Source: Setaria digitata
Taxonomy: Eukaryota > Nematoda > Chromadorea > Rhabditida > Setariidae
Assembly: GCA_003640385.1 (NCBI GenBank)
Contig: RCAB01000037.1
Coordinates: forward strand, 124,001-188,000
Length of the DNA stretch: 64,000 nt
Reading direction: 5' to 3'
The notes under the pieces are model-generated. The model did not search any database and was not told the origin of the DNA. It saw only the letters and a program-made list of their open reading frames with translations. A program made the translations under genes and the position numbers. This document shows positions 50,237 to 61,664 of this stretch, piece after piece. Positions within the stretch are counted from its first letter, which is position 1. The number at the start of each line of letters is the position of its first letter.

Positions 50237-51523
50237 ATGCTTCCCACTGGTCGTTGTCAGACAGATGTACAGCGTCTTTTGTCGATATTTACGATATGGA
50301 GACAACGACTGACCTACGATACAAAGAAGTATTTCTTCACATTTACAATCGTTAAAGTTTCGAAGAGTAGGTATCCCTAAATATTAATACCATTTTGTCT
50401 TTTATTTTTTCCTTACTCATTTTTTGCACTAATAAAACTTATGCAACCACCTTTTATTTTCGTTCTTATTTTTTGCTGAGAAACTGAATTAGGGAAAAAT
50501 TCAATTTTTAGTATTACATATTATGAAATACTCGGTATCTCGAAAGACGCAACACAGTCAGAAATCAAAAAAGCTTATTACCAAAGATCAAAAGAGGTGA
50601 GTGCACATTTAATTTTATAAAATGGTTACTACTTGGTACGATGTACACTATCGATGTCAAATGCAAGCTCTCACGTTTCATTATTACGTTTTTGATTGCA
50701 GTAGAGAGCTTATAAATTTCATGAGGAAACTTATGATAGTTAGTTAGAGTATAGTAAATATGTAATTTTTGTTTAGCCCATCACATTTCATTTCATCTGA
50801 AAACATTTCTGCCCTTGGTAAAAGCATAAAAGTGAAACCCTAAACTTAGTCTTCGATCATACATTATTTTGTATATATCTTTAAAAGTCTTGTGGTACCA
50901 TGTCTTCTCTAAATTTTTATAGAAGTGAAATACGTAGAAAAATAAAGACTGTATCAGTGCCTTATTTGTTATGTGATTGTTTTCTATATTCGAAAAATAA
51001 AAGAAAACTAAAACGAAATTTAGTTACATCCAGATAGGAAGGGATGCACAAATAATGAAGTAAAACGACGAAGTGATGCATTCATTCAACTAACTGAAGC
51101 ATACGAAATTCTAAAAGTCCCGGAACGACGTCGGTCATACGATATTTCATTGGATGAAAATGGAACATTTGCTAACTGTACAAAAGGACCAGACGTTGAT
51201 GGCCTTTTCACGGGTTTTCAACACGCAAGCAAGGAAAGGTGCGTTATCTATTAGATGACAATTTTTCGTTCATTTGCAGTTAGCGACTTCTGTACTTTTT
51301 TCTGGAATACTTTGTTGAGTCAGAATTAATTCTTTACGCTATTCATGGAATTGTGTTTATTCAAAATTAAGATTTCTGAAACTTCAGTCCATCGAGCATA
51401 GCAGAAATGTATTATGGATTTTGGCAAAATTTCGGTGTCTTTGGTGACTGCTTAAGATTTATAGCGCAGTCTATGATCGTAGCAGTTGTTGCTGTCGGTG
51501 CATTAATTAGGTTTTCGAAGTAA
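50237..51523 (+). CDS. J-domain protein with C-terminal membrane anchor (DNAJC30/DNJ-4-like)
   Basis: Four exons: 50237-50370, 50512-50596, 51024-51238, 51388-51523; 189 residues, in frame. The J domain spans about residues 47-110: TYYEILGISKDATQSEIKKA, the helix II segment YYQRSKE, then LHPDRKG with the HPD tripeptide that stimulates Hsp70 ATPase, and FIQLTEAYEILKVPERRRSY. A C-terminal hydrophobic segment (MIVAVVAVGALI) gives one membrane anchor, followed by RFSK. The basic, acid-poor N-terminus before the J domain is compatible with mitochondrial import. The small size, N-proximal J domain and C-terminal anchor resemble mitochondrial DNAJC30 and C. elegans DNJ-4; that assignment is inference, the J-domain call is firm. 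Confidence 0.85.
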
Positions 51524-51865
51524 ATGTCATGAAAAGTTTTTGTGATAATAATTATGTTGCATAACTAAGAAGTGTTAAAAGTTTTTTGATGTTTCGAAAT
51601 TATTGTATGATCATACACTAAAATCATTTTTGTTTCCTTTTTTTTTTTAATTCGTTTCAAAAGTTTCAATTTCTGTGAGACAGTGATTCTTTCACCTTAG
51701 TGGTTGATTTTTTGAGGATTTTGATCTTCATTATGAGTCAGAAAAAATAAGTGGTTCGAATATATACTTCTTTTTTTTTTTAATTCCTTTCTCCCTATTC
51801 TTCTTTTTTTGATCGGTACTCTTATGTAATCATTATACGAGACATTCTTATATGCATTTTTATGG

Positions 51866-51905
<40 letters not shown>

Positions 51906-52610
51906 TAAATGATTATTTACTTAGTCAGCTCGATCATATTCATCTTTTTATTGTAAATACAATTTCCAATTTCAAATATGCGAAGACTTTGTGGGCATGA
52001 ATTTTATATGGGATTACCAAACCGGTTGCTTTTGATAAATATGAGATTTATCAAAGCGGAGTAGTTTTTTTTTCTTATCCATTTTTTCTGAAGAAGCTAT
52101 AAGGTATTTTTCCTTTCATCTATCCTTTCAATCTTTCTTTCCTTGCACATATATATTGTCCTATATATAAGGATTTTAGATTTTGCTCTAAGTCTGATAA
52201 TTTGTTTTATGATGCGAAAATTCTTAGTTGTACTACTGTCATGCATTAGTGACAGTCCGGCTATATAAATATTTCTGTTATTTGTCTGGTGATGATCTTT
52301 TAAAAAGTAATCTGACTTTTCGTATAATAGTGCTGTTGCTGATATGAATAAAAGTGTGCCTCATGAGAAAATTTGATCTTTTTTATGAGAGTGAATTCAC
52401 AAAGGAAATTATCTTAGAATTTGATATCATAAAAGAGCTATAAATGTAGCCTAACTCTATTTTTATTGCGCGACTTCCAGGATGTTGTTTATGACATTTG
52501 GATATGTGGTATAAAATGATTCTTTCTGACATGGCTTGTCCTCTCTTTTCTCCCACAATTCCTTTGTTATGTTGTGCCTTAACTTTTTGCAATTTTTCCC
52601 GGCACAGGTA
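51524..52610. other. Intergenic with AT microsatellite
   Basis: Between the J-domain and dynactin-like genes. Contains an (AT)n tract at about 51870-51902 and no gene. The spacing is too large for a typical nematode operon pair. Confidence 0.5.
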
Positions 52611-53824
52611 ATGGAGGATTTGTTGGAAAAGCGATTAACAGAGTTGGAAGGTCGATTAGGATTGCACAAGGCAGATAGTGTTGCAAATATAAACGAGGAA
52701 TTGGCTATTTTGAGGAAGAAATTGTCTGAAGCTGGTTGTGGATTTTTGCTGAAAATACCAAGTGATATGCTGCATAAAATTAATGATTTAGCAGTTGGTG
52801 TTAGTTTTTTCCCCTCCAGTTTTTACCTATTTCTTGCTTGTCTCCGAACAAAGCTACTATACTATTTAGCCCGGTTTTTTCATCCTTTGCATTCTCTCAC
52901 ATTCTTGTTCTATCCGGAAAATTTTGCTGCAACATTCATCACATAGCAAATAAAGTGGGCCAGTAGACATATTCATCTTACTATATTGCTTGTTGAAAAT
53001 CACTATAATATTTTGAAATTTTCAGAATGATTATTTGACTCCAGCAGAAAAGAAAAGAGAAATTGAATTTGGTCATGATCTAATGGTCGAGCGTGTCAGA
53101 CTGCTGGAGGAGTTTCAGAAAGATTGTGAGGTTATTAAGGCATTTTTAAAAATCTCACCACTCGAAGTAGTAGTTGCCGAAAACCAAATAGGAAGAAGAC
53201 GTTGGATTTATATGCTATAGAATGTTGTTAAACTGGAAATTTTGACCCTTTTAATCTATCGTGTGTCAGTGGAAAGGAAATTTATAATGCGACGGTGTGA
53301 AAATCCGACTGCTGCATCCCTCAAGACTCTTGAGTACGTAAAAAATATTTCAACATCTGTTTCATCTGACTCTTATTTCATACACTGTTTTCATTTCTTC
53401 TTGGAGGTTGTGTTCAAATCTGAGTCAATTGCAAACGTAAGCCATCATTTGGCAGCGCTGGATGCCGCCGAAATAGAAATCAATGAATCAGCTTTAGATG
53501 TGCAGAAGTTTGTGTTTTGAATGCTTCTTCAGTTTCATAATATTTTAGCACATAAATACCATTTTTCAGTGAGAGAAATTATTTTTTATATTGCTATGGT
53601 TCTACAACTACAATCTAAGAAATTATTTTCGCTTGGATACATTTAAATCATCCTGCTCATGATTGTTTGCACATTTTTCTTTTATCAGGCATCACAGTAA
53701 TGTAGCCGATCTCAAAGAGAAATTTATAATACTTCTGGAACAACTTCACTATCAAGTTCTGGAATGGGAAGGTATTGTAGAGAAGCTTGAAGAAGGGAAA
53801 AAGAAGAAGGAATCAAAACCATAA
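52611..53824 (+). CDS. Dynactin subunit 3 (p24)-like coiled-coil protein
   Basis: Four exons: 52611-52793, 53026-53166, 53407-53507, 53689-53824; 186 residues, phases consistent, the same length as human DCTN3. The protein is almost entirely helical with heptad-like stretches: MEDLLEKRLTELEGRLG at the start (compare the LxxLExRVxxLE opening of DCTN3), EKKREIEFGHDLMVERV, a central KSESIANVSHHLAALDAAEI segment, and a final EKFIILLEQLHYQVLEWEG helix before a Lys/Glu-rich end. In dynactin this small subunit sits in the shoulder with p150 and p50 and links cargo to dynein. No known motif marks the family, so the call rests on length, helix layout and weak similarity. A CCCGGCACAG just before the ATG may accept a spliced leader. 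Confidence 0.65.
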
Positions 53825-56145
53825 TTTCATATGTATCTGTTACATTTTTCAAGAAAGTTCAAATATGGATAAAATTATTGAAGCCCTTGTAACAGTTTTT
53901 GCTTGTACATAAACCTGCGCATAATTATTTTCAACATAAATAAATGTGCTATCAAGGGCCATATGATTAAAAATGTTTTGTGTTGCAACTTAAGGGATCA
54001 CGCTCGAATCTGAAGTTTCATTATATATTATGCTGAAGTGTGTCTTGAAGTAATGGAAAGTCCATGTGTTCATAATTGGGAATTGGACACTTTATTAACA
54101 GGTTATCATTAAAACTGTAACTGGAACTATTGTGTGATAAACAGTTTTTTTTTTAAAAATACCAACATTGTTTGGGGATATATTTTAGGATGTCTTTAGA
54201 CAGTCGTTTTGTTTTTATAAGATTTGTCTGGTAATTTTAGAAAAACTCTTATTCAAATTAGGCAGGGCAAGACGAACAGGTATCTATTTTCATTCCTCAT
54301 TTTATCTCGATAACGAATATAAATGTGAATGTGAAAACGCGACATAATTTTTAACTAATCACTGTAGTATTTTTTGCTCCTCTTATTTGCAAATCAGAAT
54401 TTTTCTTATTCAAGTCTCAGAAAAATTGTTGGATATGTGGTTCAAATTATTCGAGTTCTCTCCTGAGGCAGGAAGTGGAGTGTTCTTTCGGTTATTATAG
54501 GATATTAAGTTCTAGTTTTCTGACTTTGGCAGAGCAAACAGATGGAAAAGGCAATTTTCACACAAGACTTTTAAGTTAAAAATCTTTAATTTTATTTCCT
54601 AAGCTATTTCTTGTCTATCTTAGGTTTCCTATAGCGTTTAGTCTTCATATGATATTTGTTAGATTCAGGACAAGGAAGTGACTGAGAGAGCTATACAGTG
54701 GCAGTTTGGGAAAGATACTTGTGGCAAGTGGATTATTCAAGTTTTACTGGAAGTAATGCTTGTTAATGTTCTATATGCGTATCCTTTACTTGATGAAAGT
54801 GGAGATGTATTTAAATATGAAGCACTTTACTACGCACTGAGCACTCGAAATCCCATCCATTCCGTGGAATGGTCATGCAGAAAGTGGATCTTTTCCAGAT
54901 TCATTTCACGCCATTTATTCCATTCCCTTCGTGAGTTTCCTCCTTTGAACTAATACAATAGGGTGGGGTCAGTAGTTTATAACAATTTATTTCACCCTGA
55001 ATTTAATTAATTACACCTGTCACCAACAACATCGAAATCATACTCCAATACGGTGACCTTCAGTATCATCTAATTCTGTTGGTTGGTTGTTGACTGAACT
55101 TTTAAATATGTTGTCACCTATCTTCTCGTTCCTGGATCAGTTAAATATAATTCCTTGCACTTCGTGAACGGAGCAATCCTCATTCATTCGATGTCTTCCT
55201 CCTCTTGAACAAGTAGTAATGGTGGTGGAAATTCAAAATGTGAATATTGATTTTTCTAAGTGATAAATCAAACATTCCTCTCCATTTTGTTTGAGGGATT
55301 CTTAATTAGGAACTCGCTATCACGTTGAATATCTAAAAAGGATTGAAATATAAACGGGAACTGCTTCTATCTTCGATTGATTAAAGTTCAAACAAATCAT
55401 GCATCACTAAAATATGTTCCTTTCCTTTTTGCAATTTTTCCATATTTTGGGCTTTCAAAATTAAGCCACAAAACTTCTAATTATTCAGTCATCCTTCAAA
55501 AGATCTTTTGTTCTACTTACCTATTGATTTTCTGATTTCCTAATTATTAATAAGCTGAATTTCATAATTTAGAAACTTGAGCAGAGCAGAAGAATTTCTT
55601 TGCGATTAATTTCAATTTTTGCTTCAAGACTGACTGGTTGCTATATATTGCTATATTACTTTATTACTGATCACTTCACCACAAGACTTACTTCGATACC
55701 TTCGTTACAATCACTTTATTAATGACAAGCACTGTAACACTTGAAAGTCAGTTATCACTTCATTTTTGATTACTAAAGAATAAATAGTCAAAATAGTAAT
55801 AGTTTGTAAACATTTCTATGAAATAAAAAAGATTTATTTATAAATCAAAGATTTGTCGATAACTGAAATTTGCTTTGTTAAAGAATATGTTAGCTGCCAT
55901 GTAGCAGATATGGAATACTTAGCACATAAATATAAATACTATAAATACTTAGCACATAAATGTAGTTTAGACTGATTAATATCTGATCGGACGATGTCCT
56001 ATTTCAGTATATCCACATTAAAAGATGGCAAAGTAATATTTTTCATGTTTAGCATAGTTTCTTGTATTCAAAATGATTCATCAACAAATGATATATAGAA
56101 CCGGAAAATAAAGACTGCGGTAGAACGGTGTTGAAGAGACGGAAA
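53825..56145. other. Intergenic upstream of the collagen cluster
   Basis: No supported gene. The 91-codon frame at 54678-54953 has no splice or family support. A short direct repeat of CTTAGCACATAAAT occurs near 55918 and 55949. Confidence 0.45.
53939..53944 (+). promoter_or_regulatory. Polyadenylation signal AATAAA
   Basis: Canonical AATAAA about 115 bases after the dynactin-like stop codon, in the expected orientation. Confidence 0.5.
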
Positions 56146-57831
56146 ATGATTACCATTTCGGTAGCTTCGCCAATGGATTTGCATGTCATGGCAAAGTCAT
56201 TCCGGACATTAGCATTTTTTGGAGTTATTTTGTCAGTTGTTTCGGTTTTTACTGCAGCGCTAGTGGTGCCAATGCTTTACGAATATGTACAATACACCGT
56301 ATCGATCTTGAAACCAGAAGTTGACTACTGCTCGGAACAATCGCAGTTGTTGTGGTCCCAACTGATTCAGGTTAGTGTCTTCCACCTAGTTCAAGCTTCT
56401 GGACTTTCCCTCTTCAGTTCGATTCATTACAGATCAAATTTAAGTGCCACATTGTGATAGGCGAAAGATATCATTAAGTAGCAGAATGCGACTATTTCGT
56501 ATGGATTGTGGAAGCATGGAATCCTCAGTAAGTGTTGTTTTCAGATTCGCGATGAAAATGGTTTAAAACGTAGAAAGCAACGGCAGGTTCAGTATCACAA
56601 GTCGTGGTCTTACAACGGTGCTCCCAGGGCTCCTTACCAAGCAATACCTCCTCATAACTGTAACATTTATGAACACACTCCTGGTTCACTTTCTTCTCCT
56701 CATTCAAAATTTAGTTAGTTGGCGATTCGCTTACTTTAATTTCCTGGACATAGGTAATCCAAATGATTGGCTGTTTCATATTGTACAGAAAGATGTTTAT
56801 GTCAGGTACTAAGTGAAATCGAGACAAATTTGAATTTAAATTTTAAACTTTAACTCCTGGATATAACTTTATTTCGCATGTTTGTGTCACCAAGCTTGCG
56901 AATCTATTTTAGTGAAGCGAAAACTATCTTGTCCAACTAATGCGTGTATAAGACGATGCTGTAGTTGTAATTTTGGTCTTGCCGGTCCTCCTGGTGCCCC
57001 GGGTACCGATGGAAAGCCAGGTTAATGATCTTTTATTGGCTCATTACAAAACTGTATATCGAAATCTATAGAATTCAAACTGATCCATGGCAAAAGATGC
57101 TTGTAATGTAATAAATTTGATCATTATAAACGGAAAAATTATGTGGGTGAATTATTTTATACTGTTTTCCCACGTCATTTAGGCATTAATGGTGCACCAG
57201 GAAAAGATGGAATTCCTGGGAAAGACGCTAAGCCTGGCTCATTACATGAAAATATTTGTTTGGCATGTTCTCCGGGACCACCAGGTAAGGTCGGCTATCC
57301 AGGTTTAAAGGGTTTACCTGGTCTGCCCGGATTAAAAGGTTTACCAGGATGTTCACTTCATCACCCAGGTCCAGCTGGCCCACCGGGCCCTATAGGACCA
57401 TCCGGACTTCCTGGTTTTCAAGGACCACCGGGTGTTCCGGGACATCTAGGTATTATTATACAAGGTTTGTTTATTGTATATTTTGTTTTCATCTGACAGT
57501 TCATTTTTTATATATTGACTAATACTTCCTGTTCTATTTAAATTCTCGCAAATCATATATTGGATTTATTTTTCAAATTTATTTACTTCTAGGAGAAACT
57601 AAGGAGTTACCAGCTGGCCCAGTTGGATTGCCGGGTGCTCCAGGTATAGCCGGACCACCCGGTAAAGCAGGACGAAGTACACCAGGTGATATTGGGCCAA
57701 CTGGCGATCCAGGAAAACCAGGTGTGCCAGGATTACCTGGACTACCAGGGCCGCAGGGTCCGCCAGGTGTGGCAATCAGAATTGGTAGCTGTATCCATTG
57801 CCCACGTGCAAGAACAGCTCCTGGCTACTGA
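56146..57831 (+). CDS. Nematode cuticle collagen (first of cluster)
   Basis: Secreted structural collagen of the cuticle. Exons 56146-56370, 56545-56683, 56913-57020, 57183-57449, 57593-57831; 325 residues, in frame. Residues about 10-70 are the nematode cuticle collagen N-terminal domain with its hydrophobic helix ([20 protein letters not shown]) and PMLYEYVQ. A basic KRRKQR follows, the subtilisin-type processing site. Cysteines ([10 protein letters not shown]) flank the first Gly-X-Y block; further blocks ([45 protein letters not shown]) are interrupted by short Cys-containing breaks (ICLAC, CSLHH). The end, [13 protein letters not shown], matches the conserved collagen tail. All introns inside the Gly-X-Y region are phase 1 and split a Gly codon. 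An in-frame ATG at 56173 is an alternative start. Confidence 0.95.
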
Positions 57832-59930
57832 AACAATGAATTGTTCTGTCATAAGATGTATATTAAGGCTTCGAAAATGATCGTGTGTAGTTTTCTTTTT
57901 CAGCAAAAATTGAACTTTTTCCTTTTTTCCCATGTGAAGTTTTATTTCATCACCAATCTGATGATTTATTAGATAATTAATCTTGAAATGGGCAGCTGTC
58001 ACTAATTGTTTCGAAATATTTTTAAATGAAAAATTGCATTATATTGACATCTTCTTTCTTTCAGAAAATTCATAGATTTTTATGCAGCAATATTTATTCC
58101 TAATGAAAAGATGACGGTATCCAGTGATTATCCCTGTTCATCTCTCCTTCCTGTCTACTTCCTTCGATCGAAAAAGTGCTGAGATTGAAGTAACAGAACA
58201 ATTACTAAGACTGCTGTTAGTTAAGTCATTTTCGACACTGAAAATCACCTCAAAAATTAGCGAAACAAAAGAGTTAATTAAGCATCACGACAGTGCTGCC
58301 CGCTGGCAATAATTTATACATAATAGGACGGAAATAAATTAATACACAGCTAAGATAAAAGATGAAACAACAAAGCCTGTTTATAAAGCTACCATCCAGC
58401 CTAGAGAAGAAGGGGACTGAGACAAGGGACGGGGAATAAAGGTAGGAGACGGAAGAGCTAGCAAAAATACACACAGCTTAAGCAATCAGTCGCGCAGTAT
58501 TAAATCACCGTTAATGATAATGAAAATTAAGCATATAAGTGACCGTTCCTTAGATATTATCAAGTAGACCTGAAGGGAGAATGTGGTAGCAGCAACCTGT
58601 TTTCTTCCCAAAACTGAGGTTCATTAGTATAATTAGGCACAGTGATTCATCGCGGTCATCTCATAGTAATTGTCTCTTTATTAGCACACTATAATTATTT
58701 TTATTTTTTGTTTCTGTACTTACTTATTTTCAGCCTTTTAAGTTTACTTGTTTTTGCTTGTGCTTCTGATTTGTACAATTTTAGATAATTATCGAATGAT
58801 TTATTACTTTCCCATACACTATTAGTTGCAAGGACCCACCTTAAGCAGTATATTGAGGATTTCTGTAATCAGTACAGCTCATTCAAACCTTTTTAAAACT
58901 TAGTTGCAAAATCGCAAAATTTGCTGCCACACAGAGATGGCGAATGGAATGCTCAAAGTGACTGATGATAAAAATGACGTCTTGAAGCATCACGTTGTAG
59001 GATACATGAAGACGTCGTTTCACCGTATCCATTCGCTCGACAGCGATCGATGTATTCTGTATCTTATGAGAAGAGCAGCAACAAAGAAGTTCTGCTTCTA
59101 GGAACTGCCACTTCATTTTCACGTCACCCGACCTGGCCACGTTTGACCTACAATGAGTGCTCGAACTTTTTGCAGTCTTATGTTACCCTTTCTAAACTCA
59201 AAAATAATCTTTGCTCCAATCACTTACGGATATGCCTGAGATTACGACAGTTCTATTTCTTACAACATACCAGTCAGTCCTCTACTCAAACTGCCGGTTT
59301 CCAACCTGAATGATTTGCAAAATGAGTCATTTCTTACTCCTCACCTGCAATCAACAGTGCTTGGAATTTGCTTTGAGCGTTTTATTGCATGAAAATGGTC
59401 TTGATAATTATATTTCTTAAAAAATCTGAGAGATTATTTTTATGATTGTGTTTTTATTAAATTTCTAAATACCTCAGTAGTTGTTTTAGAAGGAAGGCAT
59501 CTTTCAGTCTGTAATTAACTGAAGCATTAAATATGTAGAACTGTTCTGATAACAATGCTATGGACGTTATCATGTTATCATTTGTTCTATTTTTATCCTG
59601 CACTATCTCAAATCACTTCTTAGTTCTTGAAACCTTGTAATTAACAAATTTAATAAGAAATAAAACTAAATCAATTGACATTTGTTCGCCTGAATGAACA
59701 GATAGATCGTTGTGTATACACAAATTNAACCTTGTAATTAACAAATTTAATAAGAAATAAAACTAAATTAATTGACATTTGTTCGCCTGAATGAACAGAT
59801 AGATCGTTGTGTATACACAAATTCATATTTGATAATACATAATATCTATCCTAACTGCAGTTTTAGGAAATAATTTCTAATGGGCGCAAATTGATGATTC
59901 AAAATTTGCATATTTTTAGGCAATAAGACT
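57832..59930. other. Intergenic between collagens, with an assembly join
   Basis: No gene supported; plus and minus frames at 58124-59313 are short and unrelated to known families. Contains the duplicated overlap and single N at 59631-59823. Confidence 0.5.
59631..59823. repeat. 96-bp duplication flanking a single N (assembly artefact)
   Basis: 59631-59726 is repeated at 59728-59823 with one C/T difference, and the only ambiguous base in the window (N, 59727) sits exactly between them. This is what results when two contig ends that overlap are joined without collapsing the overlap. Confidence 0.9.
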
Positions 59931-61664
59931 ATGACAGATAATCGGAAACTGAGACTAGAAGAAATGGAAAATCTTAAGAGGGCGACTTTCTTTGCCACTG
60001 CTGTATCAACTGTTTCCATACTGATAGCTGTTACGATTGTTCCAATGCTTTATAACTACATGCAACATATACAGTCTAGTCTACAAACCGAAATTGACTT
60101 CTGTAAGCATCGTTCAAATGGCCTTGGAGAACAGTATTCTACTGTATGTATTTCGTTCGAATTTAATCTCTATAACTTGAACCAAATTTGATTATCTAAA
60201 ATAATTAATAGAAATCAATGACTTGCATCCATCGACACACATAGAATTTTAGTCTAACTTCTTTCTCTATCCATACACCAAAAAAACATACTTTGCTGTC
60301 ATATTTAGGAAATGATTTTGTTCTACTTTTTATAATGGAGTGGCATAGTTTCCTCAAAGACACGTCTTTTTAATTCCTTACTTATCAGAAATTTGGCTGA
60401 CTTCAATATCAGTCACTACTTTCTCGGCTAGCACCAAAAGTTTGCCTTAAGTTCTCAGCTGAATTTTATTTGAACAAGTTTAACTAATTCTTCTCAGATT
60501 AATAAATTAATGGAATATTTCAGATATTTGAAAGCATTAGTAGCATGAAAGGACGTAGGAAACGTAGTATCCATCATCGAAAAGTACACAAATCAACACG
60601 TCACGTGACAACCATGCGTACTCGAACAGATGATTCTTACAGCGAAGGATGGAAGGAAGATGATAGTAGCAGCAGGCCTGAAGATTATGGCACTGATGAA
60701 TTAGGCATATCTACAGTAACTGAGACCATTCTTAGTCATAGTGGCGGAGTAAGTCGTGAGTTCACAAGTACTTTTGATGAATTTGGCCAATCCGAAGAGA
60801 TCAGAGGTAAAAAAAAAGACATCGTACGAGTGGATGTTGGCAAAGGTGGTGGAAGTTGCTGCAGCTGTAAAATTGGTCCTGCTGGGCTACCTGGACCACC
60901 TGGGTTAAGAGGAAGGGATGGTACGTTTCACTTTTCGTAATTTAATTAGTAAAGATACAGTTAATAGTAACTTCTTCTAGAATAGCGTAGAGTGAAACAT
61001 CGCGAAATGCTGTCGAAATTCAACTTCAGCATTGTACTTCAAAAGCAATGATAGGAATTTTCTGTTTAGTTCATTCACTGCATTTTCTATAATTAATATT
61101 ATTTAAATAAATTTATGGATTTGAATTCGTTTTGCTCATTTTTTTTCAGGCAAAGATGGCATTCCGGGAGCGGATGGAATCCCAGGAGTCGATGGAAAAC
61201 TTGTTTCACTTTTTACACATAATTTTTGCTTCCACTGCCAACCAGGACCACGTGGGCGTATCGGACCACCAGGACCAAAGGGTCGAGATGGCTCAATAGG
61301 ACCACCAGGACCAGCCGGAGCAGTCTCACCACCTGGACCAATGGGAGCATCCGGACAAACGGGACCAGTTGGTAAGCCAGGGCCCATTGGGCCTCGTGGA
61401 TATCCTGGTTTGCCAGGAGAAGTCGTTGAAATAGCTGGTCCTCCTGGACCGCCAGGTCCAGCAGGACCAAGAGGTGCTCCTGGGTCAGTGGGACAAAAAG
61501 GAGTGGATGGTAGGAGAGGTCCACCTGGTCCGCCAGGACCGCCAGGAAGGAAAGGTAAAAAAGGAAAGGAAGGAGAACTTGGTCTGCAAGGTATATTTGG
61601 GGCGAAAGGTCCAGATGGTAGCTGCGATCACTGTCCGATACCACGAACCCCTCCGGGGTATTAA
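59931..61664 (+). CDS. Nematode cuticle collagen (second of cluster)
   Basis: Exons 59931-60143, 60524-60920, 61150-61664; 374 residues, in frame. The N-terminal domain has a membrane/signal-anchor helix ([18 protein letters not shown]) then PMLYNYMQ, closely parallel to the neighbouring collagen. KGRRKRS is a good furin-type site. Between it and the triple helix lies an unusually long linker of about 100 residues rich in Ser, Thr, Asp and Glu (e.g. [19 protein letters not shown]), larger than in the first collagen. Gly-X-Y blocks start at [16 protein letters not shown], are interrupted by [13 protein letters not shown], and then run for about 125 residues. It ends [13 protein letters not shown]. 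Likely expressed at moults, as the family is, but no regulatory element was identified. Confidence 0.95.

Noticed and set aside
54678..54953. 91-codon plus-strand ORF
   Set aside because: No recognisable domain, no neighbouring exon with matching phase; chance frame is more likely.
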